Source: Catenulispora sp. MAP5-51
Lineage (GTDB): Bacteria > Actinomycetota > Actinomycetes > Streptomycetales > Catenulisporaceae
Assembly (NCBI RefSeq): GCF_041261205.1
Contig: NZ_JBGCCH010000016.1
Location: 124,001-188,000, forward strand
Direction: 5' to 3'
Length of the DNA stretch: 64,000 nt
The translations under genes were made by a program, and so were the position numbers. Below, piece by piece: positions 15,601 to 24,265 of the stretch. How positions within the stretch are numbered: the first letter of the stretch is position 1; each line of letters begins with the position of its first letter. The notes under the pieces are model-generated. The model was not told the origin of the DNA and did no database searches. It was given only the letters and a program-made list of their open reading frames with translations.

Positions 15601-16161
15601 ATGCATCGCGGCACCTCCCCATTCGGACGCACCCGCGTCGCCGGTATCGCGGCCGCGGTGCTGATCGTCGCCTCGGCGTGCGGGGGTGGCGGCAGCAAGC
15701 CGGCGCCGTCCTCGACCACGACCACTCCGCCGACGACGACGCAGACCACCACGACCTCGCCGGCCACGTCGCCCACCACATCGCCCGGGGCGAGCGGCCC
15801 GTCCGACCCCGCGGCCGCCTCGGCCGAGGTGAAGAAGAACTGGGAACTGTTCTTCTCTCCGCAGACCTCGGTCGCCGACAAGGAGAAGTACCTGCAGCAC
15901 GGCAGTGTCCTGGCCCCGCTGCTCCAGGGCTTCGCCGCCGACCCGCGGGTCGGCCAGGTGTCCGCGACGGTCTCGAACGTCTCCTTCACCTCCGCGACCA
16001 CCGCCACGGTCACCTACGCGCTGTCCCTGCAGGGAACCGTCGTGGAACCGAACGCCACCGGCCAGGCGGTGCTGGAGGACGGGACGTGGAAGGTCGCGGA
16101 CTCGACCCTGTGCGGGCTGGTCGCGCTCACCGGCAACCCCAACCTGCCGGGATGCAGCTGA
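15601..16161 (+). CDS. Secreted lipoprotein of unknown function
   Basis: 186 residues: signal peptide with lipobox (IVASAC, Cys about residue 27), a Thr/Pro/Ser-rich linker (TTTTPPTTTQTTTT) typical of a wall-spanning spacer, then a globular domain of about 110 residues containing KNWELFFSP and an evident beta-rich core. Two ATG codons lie six bases apart; 15601 is preferred because AGAAGG lies eight bases upstream, against two bases for 15595. It overlaps the start of the Liv-type binding-protein gene and may be a co-receptor or an unrelated lipoprotein on the same transcript. Confidence 0.78.
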   Translation: MHRGTSPFGRTRVAGIAAAVLIVASACGGGGSKPAPSSTTTTPPTTTQTTTTSPATSPTTSPGASGPSDPAAASAEVKKNWELFFSPQTSVADKEKYLQHGSVLAPLLQGFAADPRVGQVSATVSNVSFTSATTATVTYALSLQGTVVEPNATGQAVLEDGTWKVADSTLCGLVALTGNPNLPGCS

Positions 16162-16193
16162 CGCCGGGCATGCAACTGACACCGGGCATGCAG
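16152..16193. repeat. 18-bp repeat creating three tandem start codons
   Basis: Units ATGCAGCTGACGCCGGGC and ATGCAACTGACACCGGGC are followed by the partial copy ATGCAG. Each unit brings its own ATG and a CCGGG that could act as a weak ribosome-binding site for the next. Confidence 0.75.
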
Positions 16194-17624
16194 CCGCCCC
16201 CGCCCACCCGACACCGGCACCAACGCCGCCGCCGACTCCGCCGACACCGCCGCGCCGCCGCACCCCTGCTCCTGGCGCTCCTCACAGCGGCGGCGACCCT
16301 CGCGGCGGCCACCGGCTGCGGCACCCGGCTGCCCTCCAGCGCCTTCGCCTCCCGCCCGGCCCCGGGCACGACCGGCCCGGCCACCGGCCCGGGCCCCGCC
16401 AATCAGAACCCCGCCAGCGACATCGGCGTCACTCCCACCCAGATCCACATCGGCATCCTCGCCTCCCTGACCAGTCCGGTCGGCTCGGCGGCGTTCAGCG
16501 GCCCCGGCTATGGCGCGCAGGCCTTCTTCCGCGCGCTCAACGACAGCGGCGGCGTCAACGGCCGGACCGTGGCCGTCACGGTCTGCGACGACGGCGGCAG
16601 CGGCATCGGCAACCAGGACTGCGTGCACCAGCTCATCGACCACGACCAGGTCTTCGCCCTGGACGCGACAGCGGCCCTGGACTACGCCGGAGCCCCCTAC
16701 GTCAACCAGAAGGCCGTCCCCGACATCGGCGGCCAGCCGATCACCACGGTCTACGACCAGTACCCGCACCTGTACGAGATCGGCGGCAGCAACGCCCCGC
16801 GCGACGGCCGCACCGTCGGCTGGAACGGCACCCTGTACCAGAGCACGGAGATCTTCCGCTTCTTCAAGCAGCGCCTGGGGACCGTCCGGGCCGCGGTGGT
16901 CGCCTACAACCAGGCCGACTCCACGCGCTACGCCTCGCAGCTGGTGGACGGTCTGCACGCCGAGGGCTACCACGTGCTCTCGCAGACCGTCGACCTGGCG
17001 CTGCCGGACTTCCAGGCCGTGGCGGCGGCGATGAAGGCCGACGGCACCCAGCTGCTGTTCGACGCCATGGACACCCGGGGCAACGCCGCGCTGTGCAACG
17101 CGATGGACACCGCCGGGGTGAAGGTGCTGGCGAAGGTCACCAACGTCGAGAACTGGGGCGAATCGGTCCGGCAGGACTACGCCTCCTCCCCGAACTGCCG
17201 CAACGTCCTGTGGGCCACCTCCTCCAGCCGCAACTACGAGGACGTCCAGTACCCGGCCGTCGCGCAGTTCCGCGCCGCGATGGCCAAGTACTTCCCGGAC
17301 CAGCAGTCGCAGCTGTCCGCCTGGAACCTGGAGGGCTGGGCGGCCGCGCAGTGGCTCGCCGACGCCGTCGCCTCCTGCGGCGCGAACGTGACGCGCGCCT
17401 GCGTCGAGCGCTTCATGAACCGCACGCAGCCCTACAACGCCCACAACCTGATCCTGCCGGCCTCGTTCGTCCGCACTCCCCCGCCGACCGGCGACACGGA
17501 CGCGTGCCTGAACGCGGCCCGGTGGCAGGATTCGGCCCAGGGTGGGAGGGGCGGATGGGTGACGCAGGTGCCGAACATGGACACCAACTGCTACGTGGTG
17601 CCGCAGTTGCCGTACACGCCGTGA
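16152..17624 (+). CDS. Liv-type ABC substrate-binding lipoprotein
   Basis: About 490-residue periplasmic-binding-protein-like (LivJ/type I fold) receptor. A very basic n-region (RHRHQRRRRLRRHRR) and a hydrophobic core end in a lipobox (AAATGC). The mature domain begins DIGVTPTQIHIGILASLTSP, as in amino-acid/amide receptors, and contains FFRALNDSGGVNGRTV. Three in-frame ATGs (16152, 16170, 16188) lie in an 18-bp repeat, each preceded by CCGGG; which is used is unclear, and 16188 gives the most compact signal peptide. It is encoded on the opposite strand from the Liv-type permease/ATPase operon and probably serves it. Confidence 0.82.
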   Translation: MQLTPGMQLTPGMQPPPPTRHRHQRRRRLRRHRRAAAPLLLALLTAAATLAAATGCGTRLPSSAFASRPAPGTTGPATGPGPANQNPASDIGVTPTQIHIGILASLTSPVGSAAFSGPGYGAQAFFRALNDSGGVNGRTVAVTVCDDGGSGIGNQDCVHQLIDHDQVFALDATAALDYAGAPYVNQKAVPDIGGQPITTVYDQYPHLYEIGGSNAPRDGRTVGWNGTLYQSTEIFRFFKQRLGTVRAAVVAYNQADSTRYASQLVDGLHAEGYHVLSQTVDLALPDFQAVAAAMKADGTQLLFDAMDTRGNAALCNAMDTAGVKVLAKVTNVENWGESVRQDYASSPNCRNVLWATSSSRNYEDVQYPAVAQFRAAMAKYFPDQQSQLSAWNLEGWAAAQWLADAVASCGANVTRACVERFMNRTQPYNAHNLILPASFVRTPPPTGDTDACLNAARWQDSAQGGRGGWVTQVPNMDTNCYVVPQLPYTP

Positions 17625-17646
17625 CAGCGCGCTGCTTCGGGGCGCC

Positions 17647-18078
17647 CTACTTCTTGTAGTACTCCTCGATCGGCACCCGCGCCTGCTCGAACAGCGCCGG
17701 CCCCTCCTGCGGGACGACCGGCCACTCCGAGCCCGGGTTCACCTCGTAGAACTGGTCGGTCGACAGCGCGTAGACGACCCGCCCGAGTCCCGAGCGCGCG
17801 ATCCCGCTGGTGCACATCCCGCAGGGCTGGCAGCTGGTGTACATGGTCGTCGCGGCGGCTGCCTCGGGGCTGAGCTCGCGAGCGGCCCAGCGGGCCAGCT
17901 TCAGCTCCGGGTGCGAGGCGATGTCGTCGTCGCGGCGCACCGTGTTGTGCTCCTCGATCAGGATCGTGCCCGCGGCGTCGGCGAGGAGCGAGCCGTAGGG
18001 GGCGTCGCCGAGGGTGATGGCGTGGGCCGCGATCTCGATCGCGCGGCGCAGCAGGGTCTCGTCGGCCGGGGTGAGCAC
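17647..18078 (-). CDS. Nucleoside/guanine deaminase family protein
   Basis: 143-residue zinc-dependent deaminase of the cytidine/deoxycytidylate superfamily, probably acting on guanine, cytosine or a related base. Zinc ligands and the proton shuttle are visible: His and Glu in SHPEL, the two Cys in PCGMC, followed by a TSGIARSGLGRVVYAL strand. The start is GTG 18078 because GGAGG lies six bases upstream; the longer reading from 18129 adds 17 residues unlike the family. It converges on the binding-protein gene with only 22 bp between stops. Confidence 0.85.
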   Translation of the reverse strand: MLTPADETLLRRAIEIAAHAITLGDAPYGSLLADAAGTILIEEHNTVRRDDDIASHPELKLARWAARELSPEAAAATTMYTSCQPCGMCTSGIARSGLGRVVYALSTDQFYEVNPGSEWPVVPQEGPALFEQARVPIEEYYKK

Positions 18079-18178
18079 GGGTGTCCTCCGATGGTCGGGC
18101 AGCAGTAAGGACCGAACAGCTAAGGACATTGTGCCGGGCCGCCCGGGTCAAGGAGAGGTCAGCGCGCGCCGCCGCCGC

Positions 18179-19105
18179 TCAGCTGCCGAAGGCCGCCGCG
18201 TACTGCTTCAGGTACTCCGCGAAGTGCTCGGATCTCACCAGGGCCAGGAACCCGTCGAGCGTCATCGGCTCCGGCGCGCCCTTCTCGAAACCGAAGGAGA
18301 ACTGGAACTGGCGGCCGCCGGAGAGGTCGACATCGAGCTCGTAGCCGCCCGGCTTGCCGTCGACGGGTGCCCCGCCGAACACAATCCCGGTCATGCCCTC
18401 GGCCAGCGTCACCGACTGGCACTGCGTCTGGGGGTACCAGACGTTCGCGCAGTGCGCGGTGAAGTACGGCTTGGTGCTGATGCCGGTGCCCAGCGGGCTG
18501 GCCGGGGCCGCGTCGGACGCGTAGTCGTCCGCCAGGTACGTGACAGCTTCACCGGGGGCGACGAAGGGGTCCTTGACCGGCGCCCAGGCGTGTCCGGGCA
18601 GCATGGCGGCGAAGGCTGTCAGGCCCTGCTCGCACAGCTTGCGGGCCGCGGCCTGCGAAGGGATCGGGAGCTCGCTCGTGGCCATCTTCTCGGCGAGCGT
18701 GAAGGTCCGGTCGCACGGCCCGCCCGACGGCTTGCCCGACGTTTCGCCCGACGGCGAGGACGAGGACATGGACATGGTCGGCGCCGGCGAGGACGTCACC
18801 GGGGGCCGCAGCGGGCTCGAACGCACGGCGGCCGTGGGCGTCCCGGCGCGGCCCGGCGAGGCGTTCACACCCGTGCCGCCACCGCCGCCCAGCTGGGTCG
18901 CGACCAGCGCCGTGGCGGCCACCGCCGCGACCGCGCCGCCGACGCCGGCGGCCTGGCGGCGCCTGCGGCCGCGTTCGTACACCGCGACCGCGCGCGGCAC
19001 CATGTCGACCAGGGGCGGCTCGTCGGCGAACTCGCCGAAGAAGGCCCTGCCCGGAGTGGGCTCGCGGCCGAAGTCGTCCTGGCCGGGGAACAGGTCGTCA
19101 ACCAT
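18179..19105 (-). CDS. Single-pass membrane protein partner of the SigE-type sigma factor
   Basis: 308 residues: cytoplasmic N-terminal region of about 50 residues, a basic stretch (YERGRRRRQAAG), one transmembrane helix (GVGGAVAAVAATALVAT), a Ser/Thr/Pro linker, then an extracellular domain with Cys residues. It starts 14 bp after the sigma-factor gene. Position and topology suggest an anti-sigma or surface-sensing partner, but there is no zinc-binding HxxxCxxC motif at the N-terminus, so the role is inferred from location. Confidence 0.75.
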   Translation of the reverse strand: MVDDLFPGQDDFGREPTPGRAFFGEFADEPPLVDMVPRAVAVYERGRRRRQAAGVGGAVAAVAATALVATQLGGGGGTGVNASPGRAGTPTAAVRSSPLRPPVTSSPAPTMSMSSSSPSGETSGKPSGGPCDRTFTLAEKMATSELPIPSQAAARKLCEQGLTAFAAMLPGHAWAPVKDPFVAPGEAVTYLADDYASDAAPASPLGTGISTKPYFTAHCANVWYPQTQCQSVTLAEGMTGIVFGGAPVDGKPGGYELDVDLSGGRQFQFSFGFEKGAPEPMTLDGFLALVRSEHFAEYLKQYAAAFGS

Positions 19106-19119
19106 TGGTCTTCACCATC

Positions 19120-19626
19120 TCACTGGAGTCCGCTGTCGATGAGGGAGTCGCCGACGATCTCCCGCAGCCTGGCCAGGGCACGGGACGTCTGGCTCTTGAC
19201 GTTGCCGACGGAGCACTCGAGCGCGGCGGCCGTCGCCTCCACGCTCATGTCCTCCCAGAAACGCAGCACCACCACGGCGCGTGCGCGCGGCGGGAGGAGG
19301 TGCAGTGCGGCTTGCAGGGACAGGCGCAGGTCGGTCGGCTCCGCGGGAGCCGCCTGCGGCTGGCCCGAGGCGTACGCCGCGGCCCGCTCCACCTGGCGCT
19401 GGTACTTGCGCTTGTGCCGCAAGAAGGTGTTGACCAGGACTTTGTGGGCGTAGGCGTCCAGCGACTCGGCCTGGCGCGCCCGGCCCCAGCTGCGGCACAG
19501 GTGGACCAGCGCCGTCTGGGTCAGGTCCTCGGCCAGATGCCAGTCGCCGCACAGCAGGTAGGCGCTTCGGCGCAGGTGGCGCTGGCGCGCCCCCGCGTAC
19601 TCCGCGAACCCTTCGAGCCGGTCCAC
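19120..19626 (-). CDS. RNA polymerase sigma factor, SigE family (ECF)
   Basis: 168-residue ECF sigma factor. Region 2 includes LRRSAYLLCGDWHLAEDLTQ and ALVHLCRSWGRA; region 4 has LPPRARAVVVLRFWEDMSV and CSVGNVKSQTSRALARLRE. GTG start at 19626 with GGAAGG five bases upstream. It is co-transcribed with a single-pass membrane protein, the normal arrangement for stress- or surface-responsive ECF factors. No autoregulatory promoter was identified by eye. Confidence 0.9.
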   Translation of the reverse strand: MDRLEGFAEYAGARQRHLRRSAYLLCGDWHLAEDLTQTALVHLCRSWGRARQAESLDAYAHKVLVNTFLRHKRKYQRQVERAAAYASGQPQAAPAEPTDLRLSLQAALHLLPPRARAVVVLRFWEDMSVEATAAALECSVGNVKSQTSRALARLREIVGDSLIDSGLQ

Positions 19627-19751
19627 CGAAACCTTCCCCCGCTCCGTCCGCCCTGTTCAGCTCCGTCATGAGGTTCCGAGCCGGCTGGGTGCGGAAAGGT
19701 TGCAGCGCGCCGCTATCATCATTCGTACTCGCGCCCGACCGGGAGGAACGG

Positions 19752-21257
19752 ATGTCGTCACCGCCGGAAATCGAGGTGCTGGTCGTCGGGGCCGGACCCG
19801 TCGGCTGCTGGGTGGCCGCGGAGCTGTGCGCGGCCGGGGTGCGGGTCATGGTGGTCGAGGCGCGGGAGAACCGTGCGGCCTGGTCGCGCGGGTTCGTCGT
19901 GCATCCCCGGACTCTGGAGATCTTCGATTCGCGCGGGGCCGCGGCGTCCATGCTGGCGGCCAGTCGGCGGTTGCCGACCTGGCACTTCGCGATGGGGGCC
20001 TCGCGGCTGGACTTCGCCGTGCTGCCGACGCCGTTCCCCTTCATCCTGCTCCAGCCGCAGGCGCAGACCGAGGAGATGCTGGAGGAGCACCTGCGGCGCT
20101 GCGGCGGCGAGGTGCTGCGCGGTCGGCGCGTGACGAGCGTGCGGCAGGAGCCGGACCGGGTGGTCGCGCGGGTGCGGCACGACGGCGCCGAGCAGGAGGT
20201 CAGCGCACGGTTCGTCGTGGGCTGCGACGGGGCGCACAGCACGGTGCGCGAGGCCGCCGGGATCGGCTTCGGCGGCACGCCGGACACCATCGTCAGCCCG
20301 GCCGCACTGGTCGAGCTGGCCGATCCGCCGCCGCCGGAGCAGTACCTGCAGGGCAACGAGCGCGGGCTGCTGTTCGTGATCCCGCTGCCGGACGGCCGCT
20401 TCGTCGTCTCGACCGTCGACCACGCGGTGATGGCCGACGTGACGACGCCGTGGACGGCGCGGATGGTGCGCGACTCGCTGATCCGGATCGCCGGGACCGA
20501 CTACGGGCTCGGCGCGGTCGAGCGGGTCTCGACGATCGGCAACTCGGCCCTGCAAGCGGACCGCTACCGCGACGGCCGGATACTGCTGGCCGGGGACGCG
20601 GCACACGTGCACTTCCCGATGGGCGGCCAGGGCATGAACCTGGGCGTGCAGGACGCGCACAACCTGGCGTGGCGGCTGATCGCGGCCGTGCGCGCCGAGC
20701 GGGGCGGGCGCACCGAGCACGACGCGGACGCCGCCGCCCCGCGCGCCGACGTGGACGTCCTGCTCGACGGCTACGAGGCCGAGCGGCGCCCGGTCGGGGA
20801 GCGTGTGCTGGAAGACGTGCACGCGCAGATGGGCCTGGTCGCCGCGACCGGCGCCGACGGAGCCGCCCTGCGCGCCCGCTTCGAGGCGCTGCTGGCCGAA
20901 CACCCCTCGGTCAACGCGCAGTACGCGCGCCGCCTGTCCGGTATCGCCGTGCGGTACGTCGGCACCGACGCGACTGTGGACGACCGCCTCGGCGCGCGCG
21001 TCCCCGACCTGCTGCTGGAACGCGACGGCGACACCCCGGTCCGGCTCTACGAGCTGCTGCGGGAGATCGGGCCGGGACGTTTCGTGCGGCTGGACGTCGG
21101 GGGCGACGAGAAAAGAACCGAAACCGCCGCCGACGCCACGGTCGTCACCGCGACGGCCGTCCTGGGCCCCGGATGGGCCGTCCGGGACGGCTGGGACCGT
21201 CCCGGGTCAGTGCTGATCAGGCCCGACGGGCATGTCGCCGAGCTCACCACCTGGTGA
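19752..21257 (+). CDS. FAD-dependent aromatic monooxygenase
   Basis: 501-residue flavoprotein of the class A hydroxylase (PheA/TfdB, polyketide hydroxylase) family that inserts oxygen into aromatic substrates using NAD(P)H. Visible: FAD-binding GAGPVGCWVAAELCAAG near the N-terminus, the second dinucleotide motif region VVGCDGAHSTVREAAG, and GRILLAGDAAHVHFPMGGQG for FAD ribityl binding. The C-terminal thioredoxin-like part is present but short. ATG 19752 has GGGAGGA four bases upstream. No biosynthetic cluster surrounds it, so catabolism or detoxification is likely. Paralogous to the protein at 35721-37388. Confidence 0.9.
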   Translation: MSSPPEIEVLVVGAGPVGCWVAAELCAAGVRVMVVEARENRAAWSRGFVVHPRTLEIFDSRGAAASMLAASRRLPTWHFAMGASRLDFAVLPTPFPFILLQPQAQTEEMLEEHLRRCGGEVLRGRRVTSVRQEPDRVVARVRHDGAEQEVSARFVVGCDGAHSTVREAAGIGFGGTPDTIVSPAALVELADPPPPEQYLQGNERGLLFVIPLPDGRFVVSTVDHAVMADVTTPWTARMVRDSLIRIAGTDYGLGAVERVSTIGNSALQADRYRDGRILLAGDAAHVHFPMGGQGMNLGVQDAHNLAWRLIAAVRAERGGRTEHDADAAAPRADVDVLLDGYEAERRPVGERVLEDVHAQMGLVAATGADGAALRARFEALLAEHPSVNAQYARRLSGIAVRYVGTDATVDDRLGARVPDLLLERDGDTPVRLYELLREIGPGRFVRLDVGGDEKRTETAADATVVTATAVLGPGWAVRDGWDRPGSVLIRPDGHVAELTTW

Positions 21258-21329
21258 TTCACCTGGTCAGGCGGTGCAGGACCGCTCGGATATCATGGAG
21301 ATCACTGGACGCAGGGAGCAGGCGCATCG

Positions 21330-23717
21330 ATGGCGAGTGCGGCGGAACGCGGGACCGGAACAGGTGCCCACGGGCAGTCGCGGCCGGACGGGGTCCCTCC
21401 AAAACCGGGTATGCCGCATTCGGAAGCGGATGCTCGGATACCCGCGTCCGGACCTGAATCGCTCGACAGCCCCGCCGTGCCCGCCCTGCCCGCCGTCCCG
21501 CCCGGACCGGAGGGCCCGGTGCGGCCGATCGACGAGGCCGAGCTGGACCGGATCTGCCTGCACAACCTGCTGTCGGCCTGCGCCGACATGATCTTCTTCA
21601 AGGACCGCGAGTCCCGTTTCCTGCGCGTCAGCGACAGCGCCGCGGAGTTCAGCGGCACCGAGCCGGCCGCGATGATCGGCAAGACGGTCCGCGACTACTT
21701 CACCGCCGAGCACGCCGCCGCGGCCTTCGCCACCGAGCAGTCGATCATGAGCAGCGGCCGGGCGATCACCGACTTCGAGGAGCCCCACCTGCGCGCGGGC
21801 ACCCCCGAGGAGGAGACGCTCAGCGCCAGCAAGCAGCCGCTGCGCGACTTCGACGGCCGGATCATCGGCACCTTCGGGATCAGCCGCGACATCACCGCGC
21901 GCAAGATCTCCGAGCGCGAGCTGGAGGCCCGGACCGCCGAGCTGGACCGGGTCGGCCGCGAGCTCAAGACCCTGCTGGACACCAGCCCGGACCTGATGGC
22001 CCGCTTCGACCGGGACCTGCGCTGCACCTACGCCAACCCGGCGGCCCGGGGGCTCACCGGGGTGGAGATGCTCGGCCGCACCACCCGGGAGCGCGGCTAT
22101 TCCGAGGACTTCCTGGGGGTCTGGGAGGAGTCGCTGCGGTACGTGCTGGAGACCGGCCTGGACACCGAGCGGGAGTTCAGCGTCACGGTGGCCGGCCGGT
22201 CCCGGTTCCTGCACACCCGCTTCGTGCCCGAGCTCGACGGCGACGGGCGGGTGGCCAGCGTGCTGTCGGTCAGCCGGGACCTGACCGAGCGCCGCCGGAT
22301 CGAGGAGGCGCTGGCCGAGCAGGCGGTGCGCGACCCGCTGACCGGCCTTGCCAACCGCACGCTGCTGGTCAGCCGGATCCGGGAGGCGATCGAGCTCGGC
22401 GGCGGGCAGGACGACCGGCTCGCCGTGCTGTTCCTGGACCTGGACCGGTTCAAGCTGGTCAACGACAGCCTCGGGCACGCCGCCGGCGACGAGCTGCTGG
22501 CGGCGGTGGCCGACCGGCTGCGCAAGGCGGTGCGCCGCGGCGATCTGGTGGCCCGCTTCGGCGGGGACGAGTTCGTGGTGCTGTGCGAGAACGTGGCCGG
22601 CCACGCCGAGGCCGCGGTGATCGCCCAGCGCGTCATCGACTGCCTGATCCGGCCCTTCGACTGCGCCGGCAAGCCGATGCACGTGCGCACCAGCATCGGC
22701 ATAGCCCTGGCGCACGGCCCGGACACCACCGTGGACGAGCTGCTGCGCGACGCGGACGCCGCGATGTACCAGGCCAAGGCCGACGGCGCGGTCGCCGGCG
22801 GCTACCGGTTCTTCGAGCCGGCCACCCACGAGCGCGCCGTGCACCGCATGAACCTGGAGCAGGACCTGCGCCAGGCGGTCGAGCGCGGCGAGTTCACGCT
22901 GGTCTACCAGCCGATCGTGGCGATGGAGGACGGCCGGGTCACCGGTGCCGAGGCGCTGATCCGCTGGCGGCATCCCGAGCGCGGCCTGCTGGCCCCGGGG
23001 GCGTTCCTGGAAGTGGCCGAGGAGACGCAGCTGATCGTGCCGATCGGGCGCTGGGTGCTGGACGAGGCGTGCCGGCAGCTGGCGGCCTGGAACGCGGCAC
23101 TGGTGGCGGAGGCCGGTGACGGCAGCGGCACCGAAGCCGCCGACGGTACCGACGTCGGTGCGGAAGTCACCGCCGACCCGCGGCTGCCGCTGCTGGCGGT
23201 GAACCTGTCCAGCCGCCAGCTGTCCCACGACTCCGACCTGGTCAGCCAGGTCACCAAGGCGATCGCGCGGAACAACGTGCCGACCGGCCGGATCTGCCTG
23301 GAGGTCACCGAGACCGCGGTCCACGAGGCCTCGCTGACGGCGCGCTCGGCCCTGGCCGCGTTCTCCGCCGCGGGCATCAAGATCGCGCTGGACGACTACG
23401 GCACCGGCTACTCCTCCCTCGGACACCTGCGCGACAACCCGGTCGACACACTGAAGATCGACCGCGTGTTCATCAGCGGCCTGACCCGCAACCGGGGCGA
23501 CGACGCGATCGTGGTCGCGGTGATCACCCTGGCGCACGCGCTCGGGATGCGGGTGGTCGCCGAGGGCGTGGAGACGCCCGAGCAGGCCGCGCGGCTGCGG
23601 GAGCTGGGGTGCGACTTCGCCCAGGGGCACCTGTTCGCGAAGCCGCTGTGTGCGGAGGAGTTCGGGGAGCTGCTGCGCAGCGGCGCGGCCGCCGTCGGCG
23701 CGGTGTCCTGCCATTGA
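21330..23717 (+). CDS. PAS-PAS-GGDEF-EAL cyclic-di-GMP protein
   Basis: 795-residue cytoplasmic signalling protein. A Pro-rich N-terminus is followed by two PAS domains (about residues 70-190 and 205-325), GGDEF (about 330-490; intact motif at 411-415) and EAL (about 505-780; EAL at 541-543, in AEALIRWRHPE). Both catalytic signatures look complete (RFGGDEF; DDYGTGYSSL in the EAL domain), so it may both make and degrade c-di-GMP, or one domain may regulate the other. No transmembrane helices. c-di-GMP controls development in actinomycetes through BldD; whether this protein feeds that pool is not visible. Confidence 0.93.
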   Translation: MASAAERGTGTGAHGQSRPDGVPPKPGMPHSEADARIPASGPESLDSPAVPALPAVPPGPEGPVRPIDEAELDRICLHNLLSACADMIFFKDRESRFLRVSDSAAEFSGTEPAAMIGKTVRDYFTAEHAAAAFATEQSIMSSGRAITDFEEPHLRAGTPEEETLSASKQPLRDFDGRIIGTFGISRDITARKISERELEARTAELDRVGRELKTLLDTSPDLMARFDRDLRCTYANPAARGLTGVEMLGRTTRERGYSEDFLGVWEESLRYVLETGLDTEREFSVTVAGRSRFLHTRFVPELDGDGRVASVLSVSRDLTERRRIEEALAEQAVRDPLTGLANRTLLVSRIREAIELGGGQDDRLAVLFLDLDRFKLVNDSLGHAAGDELLAAVADRLRKAVRRGDLVARFGGDEFVVLCENVAGHAEAAVIAQRVIDCLIRPFDCAGKPMHVRTSIGIALAHGPDTTVDELLRDADAAMYQAKADGAVAGGYRFFEPATHERAVHRMNLEQDLRQAVERGEFTLVYQPIVAMEDGRVTGAEALIRWRHPERGLLAPGAFLEVAEETQLIVPIGRWVLDEACRQLAAWNAALVAEAGDGSGTEAADGTDVGAEVTADPRLPLLAVNLSSRQLSHDSDLVSQVTKAIARNNVPTGRICLEVTETAVHEASLTARSALAAFSAAGIKIALDDYGTGYSSLGHLRDNPVDTLKIDRVFISGLTRNRGDDAIVVAVITLAHALGMRVVAEGVETPEQAARLRELGCDFAQGHLFAKPLCAEEFGELLRSGAAAVGAVSCH

Positions 23718-23784
23718 GACAGACTCGACCCGGCCGATCGGCGACCCGGCCGATCCGCCTTCGCGGCACAGTGACGGAGACCCG

Positions 23785-24186
23785 ATGACAGACCCCGACG
23801 GCATGGCGTTCTGGACCGAACGCCACATCTGCGCCCTGGCCACCGTCCGCCCCGACGGCACCCCGCACCTGGTCCCGGTCGGCGCCGTCTACGACCCGGA
23901 GACCGGCCTGGCCCGCATCATCACCAGCGGCACCAGCGCCAAGGCCCGCCGCATCGCCGCCGCCGGCACCCTGCCGGCCGCCGTGACGCAGACCGACCGC
24001 GGCCGCTGGACCACGCTGGAAGGCGTGGCCCGCGTGAACCCGGACCCCGAGGCGGTCGCCGACGCCGAGCGCCGCTACGCCGCGCGGTACGGCGAGCCGC
24101 GGCCGAACCCGCTGCGGGTGGTGATCGAGATCGAGGTGAAGCGGGTGCTGGGGACGGTGAAGGTGCCGCTGCCGGGGGTGGCGTGA
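23785..24186 (+). CDS. PPOX-class flavin/F420-dependent protein
   Basis: 133-residue split-barrel protein of the pyridoxamine-phosphate-oxidase-like superfamily, common in actinobacteria with F420 or flavin. Typical elements: ICALATVRPDGTPHLVPVG at the front, TSAKARRIAAAG, and TLEGVARVNPDPEAVADAE. The start at ATG 23785 lies 67 bp after the GGDEF-EAL stop. The substrate is unknown; the family reduces diverse small molecules. A strong hairpin follows at 24206-24244. Confidence 0.83.
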   Translation: MTDPDGMAFWTERHICALATVRPDGTPHLVPVGAVYDPETGLARIITSGTSAKARRIAAAGTLPAAVTQTDRGRWTTLEGVARVNPDPEAVADAERRYAARYGEPRPNPLRVVIEIEVKRVLGTVKVPLPGVA

Positions 24187-24205
24187 GGCGCATACCGGTG
24201 TAAAG

Positions 24206-24244
24206 GGAATCCCGGGGTGGCCTGGAACGCCATCCCGGGATTCC
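24206..24244. terminator. Bidirectional hairpin between PPOX and DHA2 genes
   Basis: A 16-bp inverted repeat, GGAATCCCGGGGTGGC at 24206-24221 and GCCATCCCGGGATTCC at 24229-24244, with a 7-nt loop and one non-Watson-Crick position. It separates convergent genes. Confidence 0.82.
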
Positions 24245-24265
24245 GTCTTGGCTCCCTATGGCGCC

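Noticed and set aside
19758-20903. Minus-strand frame over the first FAD monooxygenase
   Set aside because: The plus strand carries clear FAD motifs and a Shine-Dalgarno; the minus frame has none.
19752-21257. Start of an aromatic polyketide biosynthetic cluster
   Set aside because: The FAD hydroxylase is alone; no ketosynthase, carrier protein or cyclase is nearby.
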